DNA of 64,000 nt from Zavarzinella formosa DSM 19928 (GCF_000255705.1 NZ_JH636439.1:358870-422869); one strand, 5' to 3'. Shown: positions 52,908 through 62,344, counted from the stretch's first letter. Numbers and translations: made by a program. The notes: generated from the sequence alone by a model not told the origin.

Positions 52908-53135
52908 TCAACCAATTTGGCCTTGGAAGACAAAGACGGGGGGCTGATTCCGCCAAGCTTCTTCTCGGGCCACATCTTCATGGAGTTGTCGAACCCGTTG
53001 CCGGAGATGACTGACACGGAACCATTCAAATAGTTCCTCCGGATCAGATTCATTCAGAGGGGCCGGGGGCGGCCAGGCTGTGTTGGAAGCAGCCCCCAAG
53101 AGTTGTCCACAAGTCGGGCAAATTGGTTCGTCCAT
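52908..53135 (-). CDS. Small CPxCG zinc-ribbon-like protein
   Basis: 75 residues. It begins MDEPICPTCGQLLGAA, with a single CPTCG half-knuckle. An Arg/Glu-rich helix (WFRVSHLRQRVRQLHEDVAR) follows. Only one Cys pair is present, so a zinc site would need dimerisation. cggag lies upstream of the ATG. It converges 9 bp from the large permease and lies 51 bp after sucD. It could be spurious, but its composition looks protein-like. Confidence 0.5.
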   Translation of the reverse strand: MDEPICPTCGQLLGAASNTAWPPPAPLNESDPEELFEWFRVSHLRQRVRQLHEDVAREEAWRNQPPVFVFQGQIG

Positions 53136-53186
53136 CGGCAGGCACTCCGATTGTTCAAAACTCGGCGACGAACCCCCGACCGAAAA

Positions 53187-54068
53187 TCACTTCTTTTTCT
53201 TGGCAATGGCTGCTTGAACGGCTGACCCGAGATCGGCCGGGGTCGGGGCGATTTCGATGTTGGCCGCCGTCAATGCCTTGATCTTGCTTTCGGCCGACCC
53301 GCCGCTGCCTTCGACGATCGCCCCGGCGTGGCCCATCCGGCGGCCGGGGGGAGCCGTCACCCCGGCGATGAACGCGGCCACCGGCTTTTTCACATGCTTG
53401 GCGATGTAATCGGCCGCCCGTTCCTCGGCGTTGCCGCCGATTTCGCCGATCATCAGGATCGCTTCCGTGCCGGGGTCGTTCTCGAACATTTCCAGCAAGT
53501 CGATCTGCGTCGTGCCGGGAATCGGATCGCCGCCGATGCCCACACAGGTGGACTGGCCGAGGCCCAACGCCGAGAGTTGGAACACGGCTTCGTAGGTCAG
53601 CGTGCCCGAACGGCTGATGAGGCCGACGGGGCCGGGCTTGTGGATGTAACCCGGCATGATGCCGATCTTGCACTGGCCGGGGGTGATGATGCCCGGACAG
53701 TTCGGCCCGATGAGCCGCACGCCCGGCTTGGTCTTGAGGAAACGCATCACCTTGGACATGTCCAGAACCGGGATGCCTTCGGTGATGGCAATGATAACCT
53801 TGATGCCCGCGTCGGCGGCTTCCATGATCGCGTCGGCGGCGGCGGGCGGCGGCACGAAGATCATGCTGGCGTTTGCCCCCGTCTTGGCGACGGATTCGGC
53901 CACCGTGTTGAAGATCGGGAAGCCTTCCTTGACCGTGCCCCCCTTGCCGGGCGTGATGCCCCCGACCATTTGTGTGCCGTAATCGCGGCATTGAATGGCG
54001 TGGAACGTCCCCGCTTTGCCGAGGCCCTGACAGATCACGCGGGTGTTTTTGTCGACGAGAATGCTCAT
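53187..54068 (-). CDS. sucD: Succinyl-CoA synthetase subunit alpha
   Basis: 293 residues. The N-terminal CoA-binding Rossmann domain includes [20 protein letters not shown] and [20 protein letters not shown]. The ligase part carries [12 protein letters not shown] and the phosphorylated histidine in [11 protein letters not shown]. The ATG at 54068 starts exactly at the conserved [10 protein letters not shown]; the longer upstream frame is non-coding. With SucC it makes succinate and a nucleoside triphosphate in the TCA cycle. sucC lies 1.6 kb upstream on the same strand, separated by two unrelated genes. Confidence 0.96.
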   Translation of the reverse strand: MSILVDKNTRVICQGLGKAGTFHAIQCRDYGTQMVGGITPGKGGTVKEGFPIFNTVAESVAKTGANASMIFVPPPAAADAIMEAADAGIKVIIAITEGIPVLDMSKVMRFLKTKPGVRLIGPNCPGIITPGQCKIGIMPGYIHKPGPVGLISRSGTLTYEAVFQLSALGLGQSTCVGIGGDPIPGTTQIDLLEMFENDPGTEAILMIGEIGGNAEERAADYIAKHVKKPVAAFIAGVTAPPGRRMGHAGAIVEGSGGSAESKIKALTAANIEIAPTPADLGSAVQAAIAKKKK

Positions 54069-54108
54069 GGAAATCCGGGGTCCGGGGTTTTGTTTATCAG
54101 GTCTCGGG

Positions 54109-54981
54109 TCACACCTTGGCGAAGTCTTCGACAAGCCATTGGCCGGTTGTCTTGTCCTTCACCAGCTTCACTTGGTAGGTTTTCTTCTGCCCGCCGGACT
54201 CCAGTTCGGCAGTCACGGTGGCCGCGTCCTTGTTGCCGGTCAGTTCGCTTTTCGGCATCGAATAGGCGATCGTTTCGCCCCGCCATGACTTCATCTTTTG
54301 GGTCACGAAGCCGACGTTATAGGCGAAGCCGTTTTTCTTGTCTGTCTCGCTCGGCGCTTCGATGGAGGCCAGCCACGAGGGGAGCATGAGGGCCTGGGCC
54401 TGTCGCAGATCGCCGCCGATCAGCGTCTCCAGGAAATTCCGGGCCGTGTCCGAGGCGGCCGCGAGTTCGGGTTCCTCGGTCTTGGGGGCGTCGCCCGCCA
54501 AGAACCGGTCCGATCGGTGCAGCCAGTCCACCTTGAGGCCGTTCGCCTCGCGGATCATTTTCAGGCAGAACGCATCCACTTTGTTCGGGGATTTGGCCCG
54601 GCCTCGCAGGACGATGGTGTTGCCGTAGCCGGATTCCTTCACATCCTCGACAGTCATCTTTTCAAACTTGCTGAGGAAGTTTTGCACATCAGCGTCCGAG
54701 TAGCCGACTTTCTTCTCTTCGTCGGTCATCGGCTTGGAGATGGTCTTTTTGAAGGCCGGGGTGAGATCATCCGGCTTGGCTTTGCCTTCGCTCAATGCCT
54801 TCAAAAACTCATCGGCCTTCGCACGGGCGCTTGGGCCTTGGGGAAGCGTCGCCACCGTGTCCGTCGTTGACGGCTTGCTCGAAGGCTTTGTCGCCGTCGA
54901 TTGTTCTTTGCAACCGGTCATCAGGGCCAGCGCCAACAACAAGCCCGAACCCGGCATCGTCCGAATCATCGTCCGCCGCAT
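54109..54981 (-). CDS. Lipoprotein of unknown function between sucC and sucD
   Basis: 290 residues from the ATG at 54981, with gaggtg upstream. The lipobox LMTGC follows a hydrophobic signal. The mature protein has a Ser/Thr-rich linker and two similar modules: [20 protein letters not shown] and later [20 protein letters not shown]. Each module is followed by beta-rich segments, a pattern reminiscent of NTF2-like folds. No catalytic residues were recognised. It ends 40 bp before the sucD start. Confidence 0.75.
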   Translation of the reverse strand: MRRTMIRTMPGSGLLLALALMTGCKEQSTATKPSSKPSTTDTVATLPQGPSARAKADEFLKALSEGKAKPDDLTPAFKKTISKPMTDEEKKVGYSDADVQNFLSKFEKMTVEDVKESGYGNTIVLRGRAKSPNKVDAFCLKMIREANGLKVDWLHRSDRFLAGDAPKTEEPELAAASDTARNFLETLIGGDLRQAQALMLPSWLASIEAPSETDKKNGFAYNVGFVTQKMKSWRGETIAYSMPKSELTGNKDAATVTAELESGGQKKTYQVKLVKDKTTGQWLVEDFAKV

Positions 54982-55036
54982 GAAGCACCTCATGTTGTCA
55001 CACGGACGAGGGAGAGAATCGTCCTTGCTCATTCTC

Positions 55037-55055
55037 CCCGCGACGCTCGCGGGGC
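55037..55055. other. Short perfect hairpin after the Uma2-like gene
   Basis: Perfect 8-bp GC stem, arms 55037-55044 and 55048-55055, with loop cgc. It lies just past the stop of the Uma2-like gene on the minus strand. No T run follows, so it may be a weak terminator or a pause site. Confidence 0.45.
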
Positions 55056-55067
55056 GTTGTATTGTTG

Positions 55068-55631
55068 TCACGCTGTTCCGGGAAGCCGGAACAAATCAGC
55101 CACCGGACACGAAAAATCCGGAAGTATTCCGTTGCCGGTCAGGGTGTCCGATTCGTCCAGAACTCTCATCTGACCGCTCAAAGAGAACTCGATCACCGCT
55201 TGGTCGTCTGAATCGATCACCCAAATCAGGAACACGCCTAATTTCAGGTATTGAATCACTCTCCGCATCATGATGGTAAGATCATTACAAGAAGAGAGAA
55301 GTTCGACACATAGCAAAGGAACTCGACGGCAAAATCCTTTGCTCAAGTCCTTGCGGCCAACCCTCTCTCCGATCATCATGAGGTTCGGTCCAAGGACGGT
55401 GTCGTCCGAAGTAACCAAGCCCGCACTCTTGCCGAAAACCGTTCCCCGGCCGTGCAAGAGAGAATAACTCATCAGTCGATATCCAACGATGGCCGACACA
55501 ATTCCGTAAAGTTCCCCGGCCAAAGGCACATCGACAATTTTCCCGAGATGCAGTTCACACTTCCGGTCCTGATTCTCGGGCAGGTCACGCCACGATTGGA
55601 ACTCGTCAACTGTCATGTGCCCGGAGATCAT
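55068..55631 (-). CDS. Uma2-like (DUF820) nuclease-fold protein, degenerate
   Basis: 187 residues. The layout matches Uma2 proteins: MTVDEFQSWRDLPENQDRKC, KCELHLGKIVDVPLAG, then a restriction-endonuclease-like core ending in YLKLGVFLIWVID. The usual PD catalytic aspartate is replaced in VLGPNLMMIG. The ELLS glutamate is present (CVELLSSCND), and the later lysine position reads RRVIQY. It may therefore lack nuclease activity. The ATG at 55631 follows gaggg and lies 12 bp after sucC; ATG 55616 is an alternative. Confidence 0.78.
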   Translation of the reverse strand: MISGHMTVDEFQSWRDLPENQDRKCELHLGKIVDVPLAGELYGIVSAIVGYRLMSYSLLHGRGTVFGKSAGLVTSDDTVLGPNLMMIGERVGRKDLSKGFCRRVPLLCVELLSSCNDLTIMMRRVIQYLKLGVFLIWVIDSDDQAVIEFSLSGQMRVLDESDTLTGNGILPDFSCPVADLFRLPGTA

Positions 55632-55643
55632 GAGGTTGCCCTC

Positions 55644-56843
55644 TTACGCCTTGGCGGCCGCCACGACCATCTTGGCCGCTTCGGTCAACCCGGAGGCCGA
55701 CTGGATCATGGGCAGTTCGGCCTTCACGCTGTTCAGGATTTCGCGGGCTTTCTCGACGTTGGTTCCTTCCAACCGGACGATCACCGGAACCTTGAAGCCG
55801 ACTTCTCGCCCGGCCTTCACCAGCGCCTCGGCGATCAGGTCGCACTTGGCAATGCCGCCGAAGATGTTGACGAGAATGCCCTTCACCTTGGAATCGGAAA
55901 GAATGATGCGGAAGGCTTCGATGGCCGCCTCGGGGGTGACGCCGCCGCCGACGTCAAGGAAGTTGGCCGGGGAACCGCCGTGGTGGGCCACGATGTCCAT
56001 TGTGCCCATCGCCAGCCCGGCCCCGTTGACCAGACAGCCGATGGTGCCGTCGAGTTGGATGAAGTTCAGGTTGGCTTTGCTCGCCCGGATTTCGACCGGG
56101 TTTTCTTCGGCGAGATCCCGCAGGGTCGCGATATCCGGGTGGCGGAACATGGCGTTGTCGTCGAAGTCGATCTTGGCGTCGAGGACGACCACATCACCCT
56201 TCTTGGTGACCGCCAGCGGGTTGATTTCGGCCAGGCTGGCGTCCTTCTCCAGAAACACCTTGGAGAGCGCCATCATGATCGATTCGACTTTGGCGATCTG
56301 GTCGCCGGTGAAGCCGAGTTCAAAAGCGACCCGCCGGGCTTGGTAGGGTTGCAGGCCCACTTCCGGGCTGACGGGGACCTTGATGATGAGTTCCGGCGTG
56401 TCGTGGGCGACTTTTTCAATGTCCATCCCCCCGGCGGAACTGGCCATCAGCACAGGCTGACCGGAGGCCCGGTCGAGGACCATCGCCAGGTAATATTCCT
56501 TCGCCGGTTCGGCATCGGCTTGGACGATCAACGTCTTGATCGGCTGGCCTTCCGGCCCGGTTTGGATCGTCACGAGCGAATGGGCCAGCATCGCGGCCGC
56601 GATGGTTTTGGCCTTTTCCTTGGTGGGGACGAATTTCACGCCGCCGAGCTTGTCCGCGTATCCCTTCAACTGACCGGCGCCGCGTCCCCCGGCGTGAATT
56701 TGGGCCTTGATCATGGCCCCGGTGCCGCCGAGTTGTTCAAAGGCGGCGGCCGCCTCGTCAGGCGTGCGGACAACGATGTGCTTGGGGATGTTGGCCCCGG
56801 CGGCGGCGAACAGTTCCTTGGCCTGATACTCGTGGATCTTCAA
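55644..56843 (-). CDS. sucC: Succinyl-CoA synthetase subunit beta
   Basis: 399 residues. The ATP-grasp N-terminus KIHEYQAKELFAAAGANIPK begins directly after the TTG start at 56843, which has ggag 6 nt upstream; no ATG is closer. GAMIKAQIHAGGRGAGQLKG, ASLAEINPLAV and VNIFGGIAKCDLIAEALVKA are conserved. It forms the nucleotide-binding half of succinyl-CoA synthetase in the TCA cycle. A Uma2-like gene follows 12 bp later, and sucD only after a further lipoprotein gene. Confidence 0.96.
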   Translation of the reverse strand: MKIHEYQAKELFAAAGANIPKHIVVRTPDEAAAAFEQLGGTGAMIKAQIHAGGRGAGQLKGYADKLGGVKFVPTKEKAKTIAAAMLAHSLVTIQTGPEGQPIKTLIVQADAEPAKEYYLAMVLDRASGQPVLMASSAGGMDIEKVAHDTPELIIKVPVSPEVGLQPYQARRVAFELGFTGDQIAKVESIMMALSKVFLEKDASLAEINPLAVTKKGDVVVLDAKIDFDDNAMFRHPDIATLRDLAEENPVEIRASKANLNFIQLDGTIGCLVNGAGLAMGTMDIVAHHGGSPANFLDVGGGVTPEAAIEAFRIILSDSKVKGILVNIFGGIAKCDLIAEALVKAGREVGFKVPVIVRLEGTNVEKAREILNSVKAELPMIQSASGLTEAAKMVVAAAKA

Positions 56844-56919
56844 GGGGGACTCCGGCAGTCGAATGGGATGTGGAGAAGTTATACGACGCGATGGGTTGAA
56901 GAGAAGACGACCCGCGAAA

Positions 56920-57009
56920 GCACAAAGGCCGCCCAAAGTTTCGCCGAAAGAACCGGGGAAAATTTCTCTCCCCAAGTTTCCCGGCGCTGGCTTTGCGCGG
57001 CCTTTGTGT
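56920..57009. repeat. Inverted repeat cacaaaggccgc...gcggcctttgtg
   Basis: The core arms cacaaaggccgcccaaag (56921-56938) and ctttgcgcggcctttgtg (56991-57008) pair with one mismatch around a longer, partly paired middle. It has the same caaag/ctttg character as 33573-33712. It lies between the DUF1501 stop and the sucC start and could act as a terminator. Confidence 0.7.
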
Positions 57010-57042
57010 CTTTGTGATTCGGCTTCTTTTCGGCCAATTTTA

Positions 57043-58335
57043 TCAGGCGATCAGTGAAGTGATCGGCTTGCCGGCCTTGTCCACGATGCGGATCGGGCGC
57101 TTGGTCGGCGTTTCGTTTTCCTTGGTGTAATCGACGCCCAACAGGGTGCAGACGGTGGCGAGGAAGTCCATCGCGTTGGTCTTGCCTTCCTCGACGGTGC
57201 CGCCTTCCTTGTCAGTCTTGCCGTAAACGGTGCCGTGCTTCAAACCGGCCCCGAACATGGCGAGGCTCCAAGCCTTCGGGAAGTGGTCGCGGCCGGGCTT
57301 GTCGCCCCGTGTGTTGATGTTCGGCGTGCGGCCGAACTCGCCCATCACGATCACCAGCGTGGAATCAAGAAGGCCATGCTCCTTCAGATCTTTCAGGAGG
57401 GCGGCTACCCCACCGTCGAGTTTCGGCAGCAGGTTGTCCTTCAACCGGGCGAAGTTGTCTTGGTGGGTGTCCCAACCGCCAAGGCCGACTTCGACGAACG
57501 GGACGCCAACTTCCACCAACCGACGGGCCATCAACAAGCCCTGGCTGAAGTTGTCGCTGGCGAACGCCGAACGGGAGGAAGAAGGCTCGGCCGAGAGATC
57601 AAACGCCTTGGCTTCCTTAGACTTCATCATCGTGACGGCCCGTGCGTAGGTCGTCTTGTGATCGTTGATCGAATCGGCCTGATAGTCGTGATAGAACGCC
57701 GATTCGAGTTCTTGGAGCAACCCGACGCGGTTGTCGAACTGGCCGGTGGAAACTTGGGAAGCCAGATCCTGCACGCCCCGGTTCGGGTCGCTCACGATCA
57801 GCGGTTGGTGCTTCGGCCCGATGAAACCGCTGCCGAAACTGCGGCCGCCGATGGTCACATAGTTCGGGATGCTGGCGTCGGCCCGGCCGATTTCCTTGGA
57901 GACGATGGCCCCGATGGACGGGTAAACCAAGCCACCCTGGCCTTCGCGGTAGCCGGTGTGCATGTTGTACTTGGCCCGCGGGTGGGCGCCTTCGGCCGTG
58001 CTCATGCCACGAATCAACACGCCTTGGTTCATCCATTGGGCGAGCTTCGGCAGGTGTTCGCTAATCTGGATGCCGGTCGCGGATGTTTTGATCTGCTTGA
58101 AGTCCCCGGCTCCCTTGCTCTCGGGCTTCAAGTCCCAAGTGTCTTTGTGGCTCGGGCCGCCGTCTTGCCACACGAGAATGCAGTGCTTGGCCTTGGCCTT
58201 CGGGTTGGCGGCGGTGGTGGCCGCGCGGGCGGCGAGGACGTTCATCCAGCCGGAGAACGAGGCCCCGAACACGCCCATCGACGAGAGCTTCATGAAGTCG
58301 CGGCGGTTCTTTTCGGACAGGGTATTGAGGAACAT
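57043..58335 (-). CDS. DUF1501 protein with Tat-like signal
   Basis: 430 residues. The N-terminus has NRRDFMKLSSMGVFGASFSG, a twin-arginine-like signal. The alkaline-phosphatase-like DUF1501 core follows: CILVWQDGGPSHKDTWDLKP, STAEGAHPRAKYNMHTGYRE, GGWDTHQDNF and VMGEFGRTPNINTRGD. These proteins are abundant in planctomycetes and are usually encoded next to DUF1549/DUF1553 cytochrome-type proteins, as here (39 bp downstream of that gene). Their exact reaction is not settled. Export by the Tat pathway would require folding or metal insertion in the cytoplasm. Confidence 0.92.
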   Translation of the reverse strand: MFLNTLSEKNRRDFMKLSSMGVFGASFSGWMNVLAARAATTAANPKAKAKHCILVWQDGGPSHKDTWDLKPESKGAGDFKQIKTSATGIQISEHLPKLAQWMNQGVLIRGMSTAEGAHPRAKYNMHTGYREGQGGLVYPSIGAIVSKEIGRADASIPNYVTIGGRSFGSGFIGPKHQPLIVSDPNRGVQDLASQVSTGQFDNRVGLLQELESAFYHDYQADSINDHKTTYARAVTMMKSKEAKAFDLSAEPSSSRSAFASDNFSQGLLMARRLVEVGVPFVEVGLGGWDTHQDNFARLKDNLLPKLDGGVAALLKDLKEHGLLDSTLVIVMGEFGRTPNINTRGDKPGRDHFPKAWSLAMFGAGLKHGTVYGKTDKEGGTVEEGKTNAMDFLATVCTLLGVDYTKENETPTKRPIRIVDKAGKPITSLIA

Positions 58336-58374
58336 ATCTGGCTCACCAAATGGAAGGTTTTGGAAATTTAATTT

Positions 58375-60111
58375 TTAACGGTTCAGCGTGAATTCACTGG
58401 AGTTCAACAACACCCACATCACGTCGGAGTAGGCCTGCTTGGGGTCGGTTTGCTTGGCCACATAGTCCTTCATCTTCTTCAACTCATCCGTGCTCGGCCG
58501 GCGGGAGAGGGTGCCGAGGTAGAGCTTTTCGATGGCTTTGTCCGGGGTGGTCGCCGGACGGGCCACTTCGGCGATCCGATTGGCGGCCGACAACAGTCGG
58601 CCGTTGGCCATCAGCGGGCTGTTCATCAGTCGGAGGGCTTGCGGAATGCCGGCTTCATATTCGGTCGGCTTGGCGGTTTCCGTCCCCATGAAGAAGAGGG
58701 CAAACTGGTCTCGCGGGCCTTGGGGGCCGCCCTTCGGGGCGGGGGCCATCTTGGCTTTGCCGCCATCCTTGCCGCCGCCGGGGACACCCAGCACGGCGGC
58801 GAGACTGTCGAATAGTTGTTCGGCCGTCAGCACTTTGATGCCTTGATGGCTGAACATGGTTTTGTCGTCACGATTATCCCCAAGCGGTTTGCTAGAGCGT
58901 TGATACGCTTGGGAGTTGCAAATGCCCCGGATCAGGTGTTTGATGTCGAAGCCGCTGGCGGCGAATTCCTTGGAGAGATTGGCCAGCAGTTCCGGGTGCG
59001 TCGGGACATTCTCGTCGCTCAGGTCGTCAACCGGGTTCACGATTCCCCGGCCGAAGTATTGGGACCAAATCCGATTGACGAACGCCTTGGCGAAGAACGG
59101 ATTCGACGGGGTGCAAATCCACTGGGCCAACGCGGGCCGGTAAGGTTCGCTGCTGTTCAACTTGACTTCATCCGAACCCAAATACTTGGCCGAAACGTGT
59201 TTGGCGGCTTCCGGCAGGGCGTTGACTTTCCGGTTGACCCGGCCGTCTTCGTTGACGGTGATCGTGCCGCCGTCTTTGGCGGCGCGAGGGTTGCTGACGT
59301 TCACCTTGTAGAAGAACTGGGCCAGCCCCCAATATTCAGTCTGCTTCCAGTGGGTGAACGGGTGGTTGTGGCATTGGGCACATTGAATTTGCACCCCGAG
59401 GAACAACTTGCCGACGCTGTCGGTCATCTTGTCCACGCCACGGTTGGCCATCATGTAGCCGGTGGCGCCGTTTTTGTCGAGATCGCCGGTGGCCGTCATG
59501 AGTTCATAGGCCATCGTGTCCCAGTGCATGTTGGCGTTGAACTTCTCGGTCAGCCATTCCCGCAAGGGAGCCTTGCTGACGAAGCGGTTTTCCGAATCAA
59601 TCGGGTTCATCATCACCGTCCAAATGTCGGACTGGTGTTTGCCGAATTCCGGGGCGGAGAGCAATTCGTTAATCAGTTTGGCCCGTTTGTCCGGGGAGCG
59701 GTCATCCAAGAAAGCAGAAGCTCGTTCGACCGTGGGAACCACACCGGTGATGTCCAGACACACCCGGCGAAGGAACTCGGCGTCGGAGGATTGGGAAGAG
59801 ACTTGGATTTTGGCGTCTTTGAGGGGCTTGTCGATCCCCATGTCGATCATTTTCGCCAAGGCTTCCGTGGCCATCGGCTTGGCCGGGGCGGCCGGCGGGG
59901 TCTTGGAGATGACGACCGCTTTGCCGCCATTCGCGGGTTCTGGCGGCTTTTCAGCCTCGGCCTTTTTCTTGGCTTCCAGAAGTTTCAGTTGCTTGGCTTT
60001 TTTCTTGTCAGCCTTCGTGTCCCCGTCGGCGGCATTGGAGGAAGCCTGGGAGACAATCATTCCGACGGCTATCGTCAGTGAGAGGGTGGCAATGGTTTTG
60101 CGAATCCACAT
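58375..60111 (-). CDS. DUF1549/DUF1553 protein with CxxCH haem motif
   Basis: 578 residues. A signal peptide ends near SNAADG and is followed by a Lys/Ala-rich segment. DUF1549 (about 85-270) includes FLRRVCLDITGVVPTVE and the c-type haem motif CAQCH within QIQCAQCHNHPFTHWKQ. DUF1553 (about 315-575) includes NPFFAKAFVNRIWSQYFGRG and VDDLSDENVPTHPELL. ggag precedes the ATG. It is the upstream partner of the DUF1501 gene. Periplasmic location and covalent haem are family-based inferences; no enzymatic reaction is established. Confidence 0.92.
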   Translation of the reverse strand: MWIRKTIATLSLTIAVGMIVSQASSNAADGDTKADKKKAKQLKLLEAKKKAEAEKPPEPANGGKAVVISKTPPAAPAKPMATEALAKMIDMGIDKPLKDAKIQVSSQSSDAEFLRRVCLDITGVVPTVERASAFLDDRSPDKRAKLINELLSAPEFGKHQSDIWTVMMNPIDSENRFVSKAPLREWLTEKFNANMHWDTMAYELMTATGDLDKNGATGYMMANRGVDKMTDSVGKLFLGVQIQCAQCHNHPFTHWKQTEYWGLAQFFYKVNVSNPRAAKDGGTITVNEDGRVNRKVNALPEAAKHVSAKYLGSDEVKLNSSEPYRPALAQWICTPSNPFFAKAFVNRIWSQYFGRGIVNPVDDLSDENVPTHPELLANLSKEFAASGFDIKHLIRGICNSQAYQRSSKPLGDNRDDKTMFSHQGIKVLTAEQLFDSLAAVLGVPGGGKDGGKAKMAPAPKGGPQGPRDQFALFFMGTETAKPTEYEAGIPQALRLMNSPLMANGRLLSAANRIAEVARPATTPDKAIEKLYLGTLSRRPSTDELKKMKDYVAKQTDPKQAYSDVMWVLLNSSEFTLNR

Positions 60112-60251
60112 ATATCATCTCCGTGTCAACGGTCTGGTGTCGCGGACGTTGGAAGTTCATTCACTGCATTGAACCCCGATAATAAAGAAAAGTTTCTCGC
60201 GGAATTAGGCGTCCGTCCAGCGAAAGTGTGAATTTCACCGGAGCAAATCTG

Positions 60252-60719
60252 ATGGCTGGCAATGTGGCGATTCGTCGGGGTGAAAACCAAGATGCCGGGA
60301 CGATTGCGGCATTCAACCGGGCAATGGCTTGGGAAACCGAGGAAAAAGAGCTGGATCTGGCGACCGTGACCCGCGGGGTTGGCCGGGTATTTGAAGATCC
60401 CATGAAGGGTTTTTATCTGGTGGCCGAGGCGGATGGCGAGATCGTTGGCCAGTTAATGGTGACTTTCGAGTGGAGCGACTGGCGGGATGGCTGGTTCTGG
60501 TGGATTCAGAGCGTCTATGTGCGGGAAGATCATCGCCGAACGGGCATTTTCCGGCAATTATTCGATTCGGCCGTTGAACAGGCGAAAAAAGCCGGGGATG
60601 TGGTCGGTCTGCGGCTCTATGTGGAACGGGATAACACGAAGGCCCAAGCCACTTACCAGAGTTTGGGAATGTATGATGCCGGATATCTGGTCGAGGAAAC
60701 GATGATTATTCCCCTCTGA
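60252..60719 (+). CDS. GNAT-family N-acetyltransferase
   Basis: 155 residues from the ATG at 60252, with ggag 8 nt upstream. The acetyl-CoA site is visible as SVYVREDHRRTGIFRQLFDS (the R-x-x-x-G/A variant), followed by GLRLYVERDNTKAQATYQSL and GMYDAGYLVEE, typical of GNAT enzymes. Substrate is unknown. Its stop lies 4 bp from the stop of the convergent polyprenyl synthase gene. It is divergent from the DUF1549/DUF1553 gene. Confidence 0.9.
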   Translation: MAGNVAIRRGENQDAGTIAAFNRAMAWETEEKELDLATVTRGVGRVFEDPMKGFYLVAEADGEIVGQLMVTFEWSDWRDGWFWWIQSVYVREDHRRTGIFRQLFDSAVEQAKKAGDVVGLRLYVERDNTKAQATYQSLGMYDAGYLVEETMIIPL

Positions 60720-60723
60720 CGGC

Positions 60724-61722
60724 TCATCGTTCCCGTCGCACAGCCCATCGGGCGACTTGTTCCAAGGCCGTGCGATAAGCGGACGGGGCTAGTTGCGAGA
60801 TCGCCAGCCGGGCCTCGTCGATCATGGTCTCGGCCTGCAATTGGGCCGATTCGACGGAACCGGAGGCGATCACATCTTCAATCACTTCCGCATCATGCTC
60901 TGTCGTGGCCAGCAGTCCCTTGAGCCGATGACTGGCCTCGGCGCTTAGTGAATTGATGTAACGGATCACCGGCAGGGTCATTTTTCGCTGGGCGAGATCG
61001 GTTCCCAAGGTTTTGCCGACGGTGTTCGCGTCCCCCCGCAGGTCCAGCACGTCGTCGGCCACCTGAAATGCCATGCCGAGATGCCGGCCATAATCGGCCA
61101 TCCGGCGTTCGACCACCGGCGAGGCCCCGGCGTATCTGGCTCCGAGGCGGGTGGCGCATTCCGTCAGCACGCCGGTTTTGCCTTCGATGATCTCGAAGTA
61201 ATCGGCCTCGCTCAAGTCAAGCCGCCCGGCTTTGGTCACTTGCAGCAGTTCCCCGGCACAGACCTTGTTTGTTGTGTCGCCGATCACTTCGCAGGCTTTG
61301 GCATCCACGGTGGCACAAAGTCGGAAAGCGGCTGAAAACAGCATGTCCCCGAGCAAAATGCTCGCGTGATTGCCCCAATTGGCGTTCACCGTGGCCGTGT
61401 GTCGCCGGGTGTCGGCGGCATCCAGCACATCATCGTGAACCAGCGTGGCGGTGTGGATCATTTCCACCACGGCGCCGAGGATATGGTGTTCCCGTTTCAC
61501 GCTGCCGATGGCGTGGCCGGCGAGCAAAACGAGCATTGGCCGCAGGCGTTTGCCTCGATAATGGTCGAGATGCTGGATAATTGGCCCAAACCGGACCCGG
61601 AAGGGTTCCAAAGTGGCTTGATAGATGCGTTCGACTTCCTCCAGATCGCGGGCCACCAAGGCCATCGGAAGGGCATCCTTGCGGGTGGCTGGCATTTCGC
61701 CCAGAATCATCTTGTTCGACAT
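60724..61722 (-). CDS. Polyprenyl diphosphate synthase
   Basis: 332 residues from the ATG at 61722, with gaggag upstream. The first aspartate-rich motif reads LVHDDVLDAADTRR and the second FQVADDVLDLRGD; GKRLRPMLVLLAG and GKTLGTDLAQRKMTLP are also typical. It elongates isoprenoid diphosphates by adding isopentenyl units, probably to the side chain of a quinone. Chain length cannot be assigned by eye. It follows moaC by 10 bp on the same strand. Confidence 0.93.
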   Translation of the reverse strand: MSNKMILGEMPATRKDALPMALVARDLEEVERIYQATLEPFRVRFGPIIQHLDHYRGKRLRPMLVLLAGHAIGSVKREHHILGAVVEMIHTATLVHDDVLDAADTRRHTATVNANWGNHASILLGDMLFSAAFRLCATVDAKACEVIGDTTNKVCAGELLQVTKAGRLDLSEADYFEIIEGKTGVLTECATRLGARYAGASPVVERRMADYGRHLGMAFQVADDVLDLRGDANTVGKTLGTDLAQRKMTLPVIRYINSLSAEASHRLKGLLATTEHDAEVIEDVIASGSVESAQLQAETMIDEARLAISQLAPSAYRTALEQVARWAVRRER

Positions 61723-61732
61723 GTCCGGCTCC

Positions 61733-62212
61733 TCAAGACGTTCCACGGACAAACTCCCCAGACTTCCCGCCCGACTTTCGTTCCAACCGCACGGCCTCGA
61801 TGGTCATTTCCCGGTCCACGGCCTTGGCCATGTCGTAAACCGTCAGGGCGGCGACGGTCACGGCCGTCAGGGCCTCCATCTCCACCCCGGTTTTCCCGGT
61901 CACCTTCGCCTCAGCGGTGATTCGGAGGGCATCATCCCCCTCGGGAACCAAATCGACCTTCAAGCCGGAGACGGGCAACGGATGACACAACGGGATCAGG
62001 CTGCTGGTCTGCTTGGCCCCCATGATTCCCGCGAGCCGGGCGACTTCCAGGACATCCCCCTTGGCCATCTGCCGATCCAAAATCAACCGGAGAGTTTCCG
62101 GTTTCATGCGGACCAACCCGGAGGCGACCGCCACGCGGACCGTGTCAGCCTTGCCGGAAACATCAACCATCCGACTGGCACCGGCCTCGTCGAAATGGCT
62201 TAGCTCGCCCAT
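61733..62212 (-). CDS. moaC: Cyclic pyranopterin monophosphate synthase
   Basis: 159 residues, the normal length. [20 protein letters not shown] at the start, [20 protein letters not shown] and [20 protein letters not shown] are diagnostic. It converts the MoaA product to cyclic pyranopterin monophosphate in molybdenum cofactor synthesis. No other moa genes are nearby. The polyprenyl synthase gene follows after 10 bp, so the two form a small operon. Confidence 0.96.
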   Translation of the reverse strand: MGELSHFDEAGASRMVDVSGKADTVRVAVASGLVRMKPETLRLILDRQMAKGDVLEVARLAGIMGAKQTSSLIPLCHPLPVSGLKVDLVPEGDDALRITAEAKVTGKTGVEMEALTAVTVAALTVYDMAKAVDREMTIEAVRLERKSGGKSGEFVRGTS

Positions 62213-62314
62213 GTTTGCCTCGCGGGGACTTCTTTAAATCCCCTTCTGTGGATCAGAACCGAAATCAAATGAGAATCACAACGGTGTTATTTTCCCGGCC
62301 TTGGGAAAAATGAA

Positions 62315-62344
62315 CGCCGATCTATCGACATGGATAGATCGGCG
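62315..62344 (-). terminator. Terminator of the DUF6194 gene
   Basis: Perfect 12-bp stem, arms 62315-62326 and 62333-62344, with a 6-nt loop. On the minus strand it is followed by ttcatttttccc. It lies 60 bp after the DUF6194 stop. Confidence 0.8.

Noticed and set aside
55452..57017. 521-codon plus-strand frame opposite sucC
   Set aside because: sucC on the minus strand is unambiguous; the antisense frame resembles no family.
57235..60081. Two long plus-strand frames opposite the DUF1501 and DUF1549/DUF1553 genes
   Set aside because: Shadow frames of two well-supported minus-strand genes.
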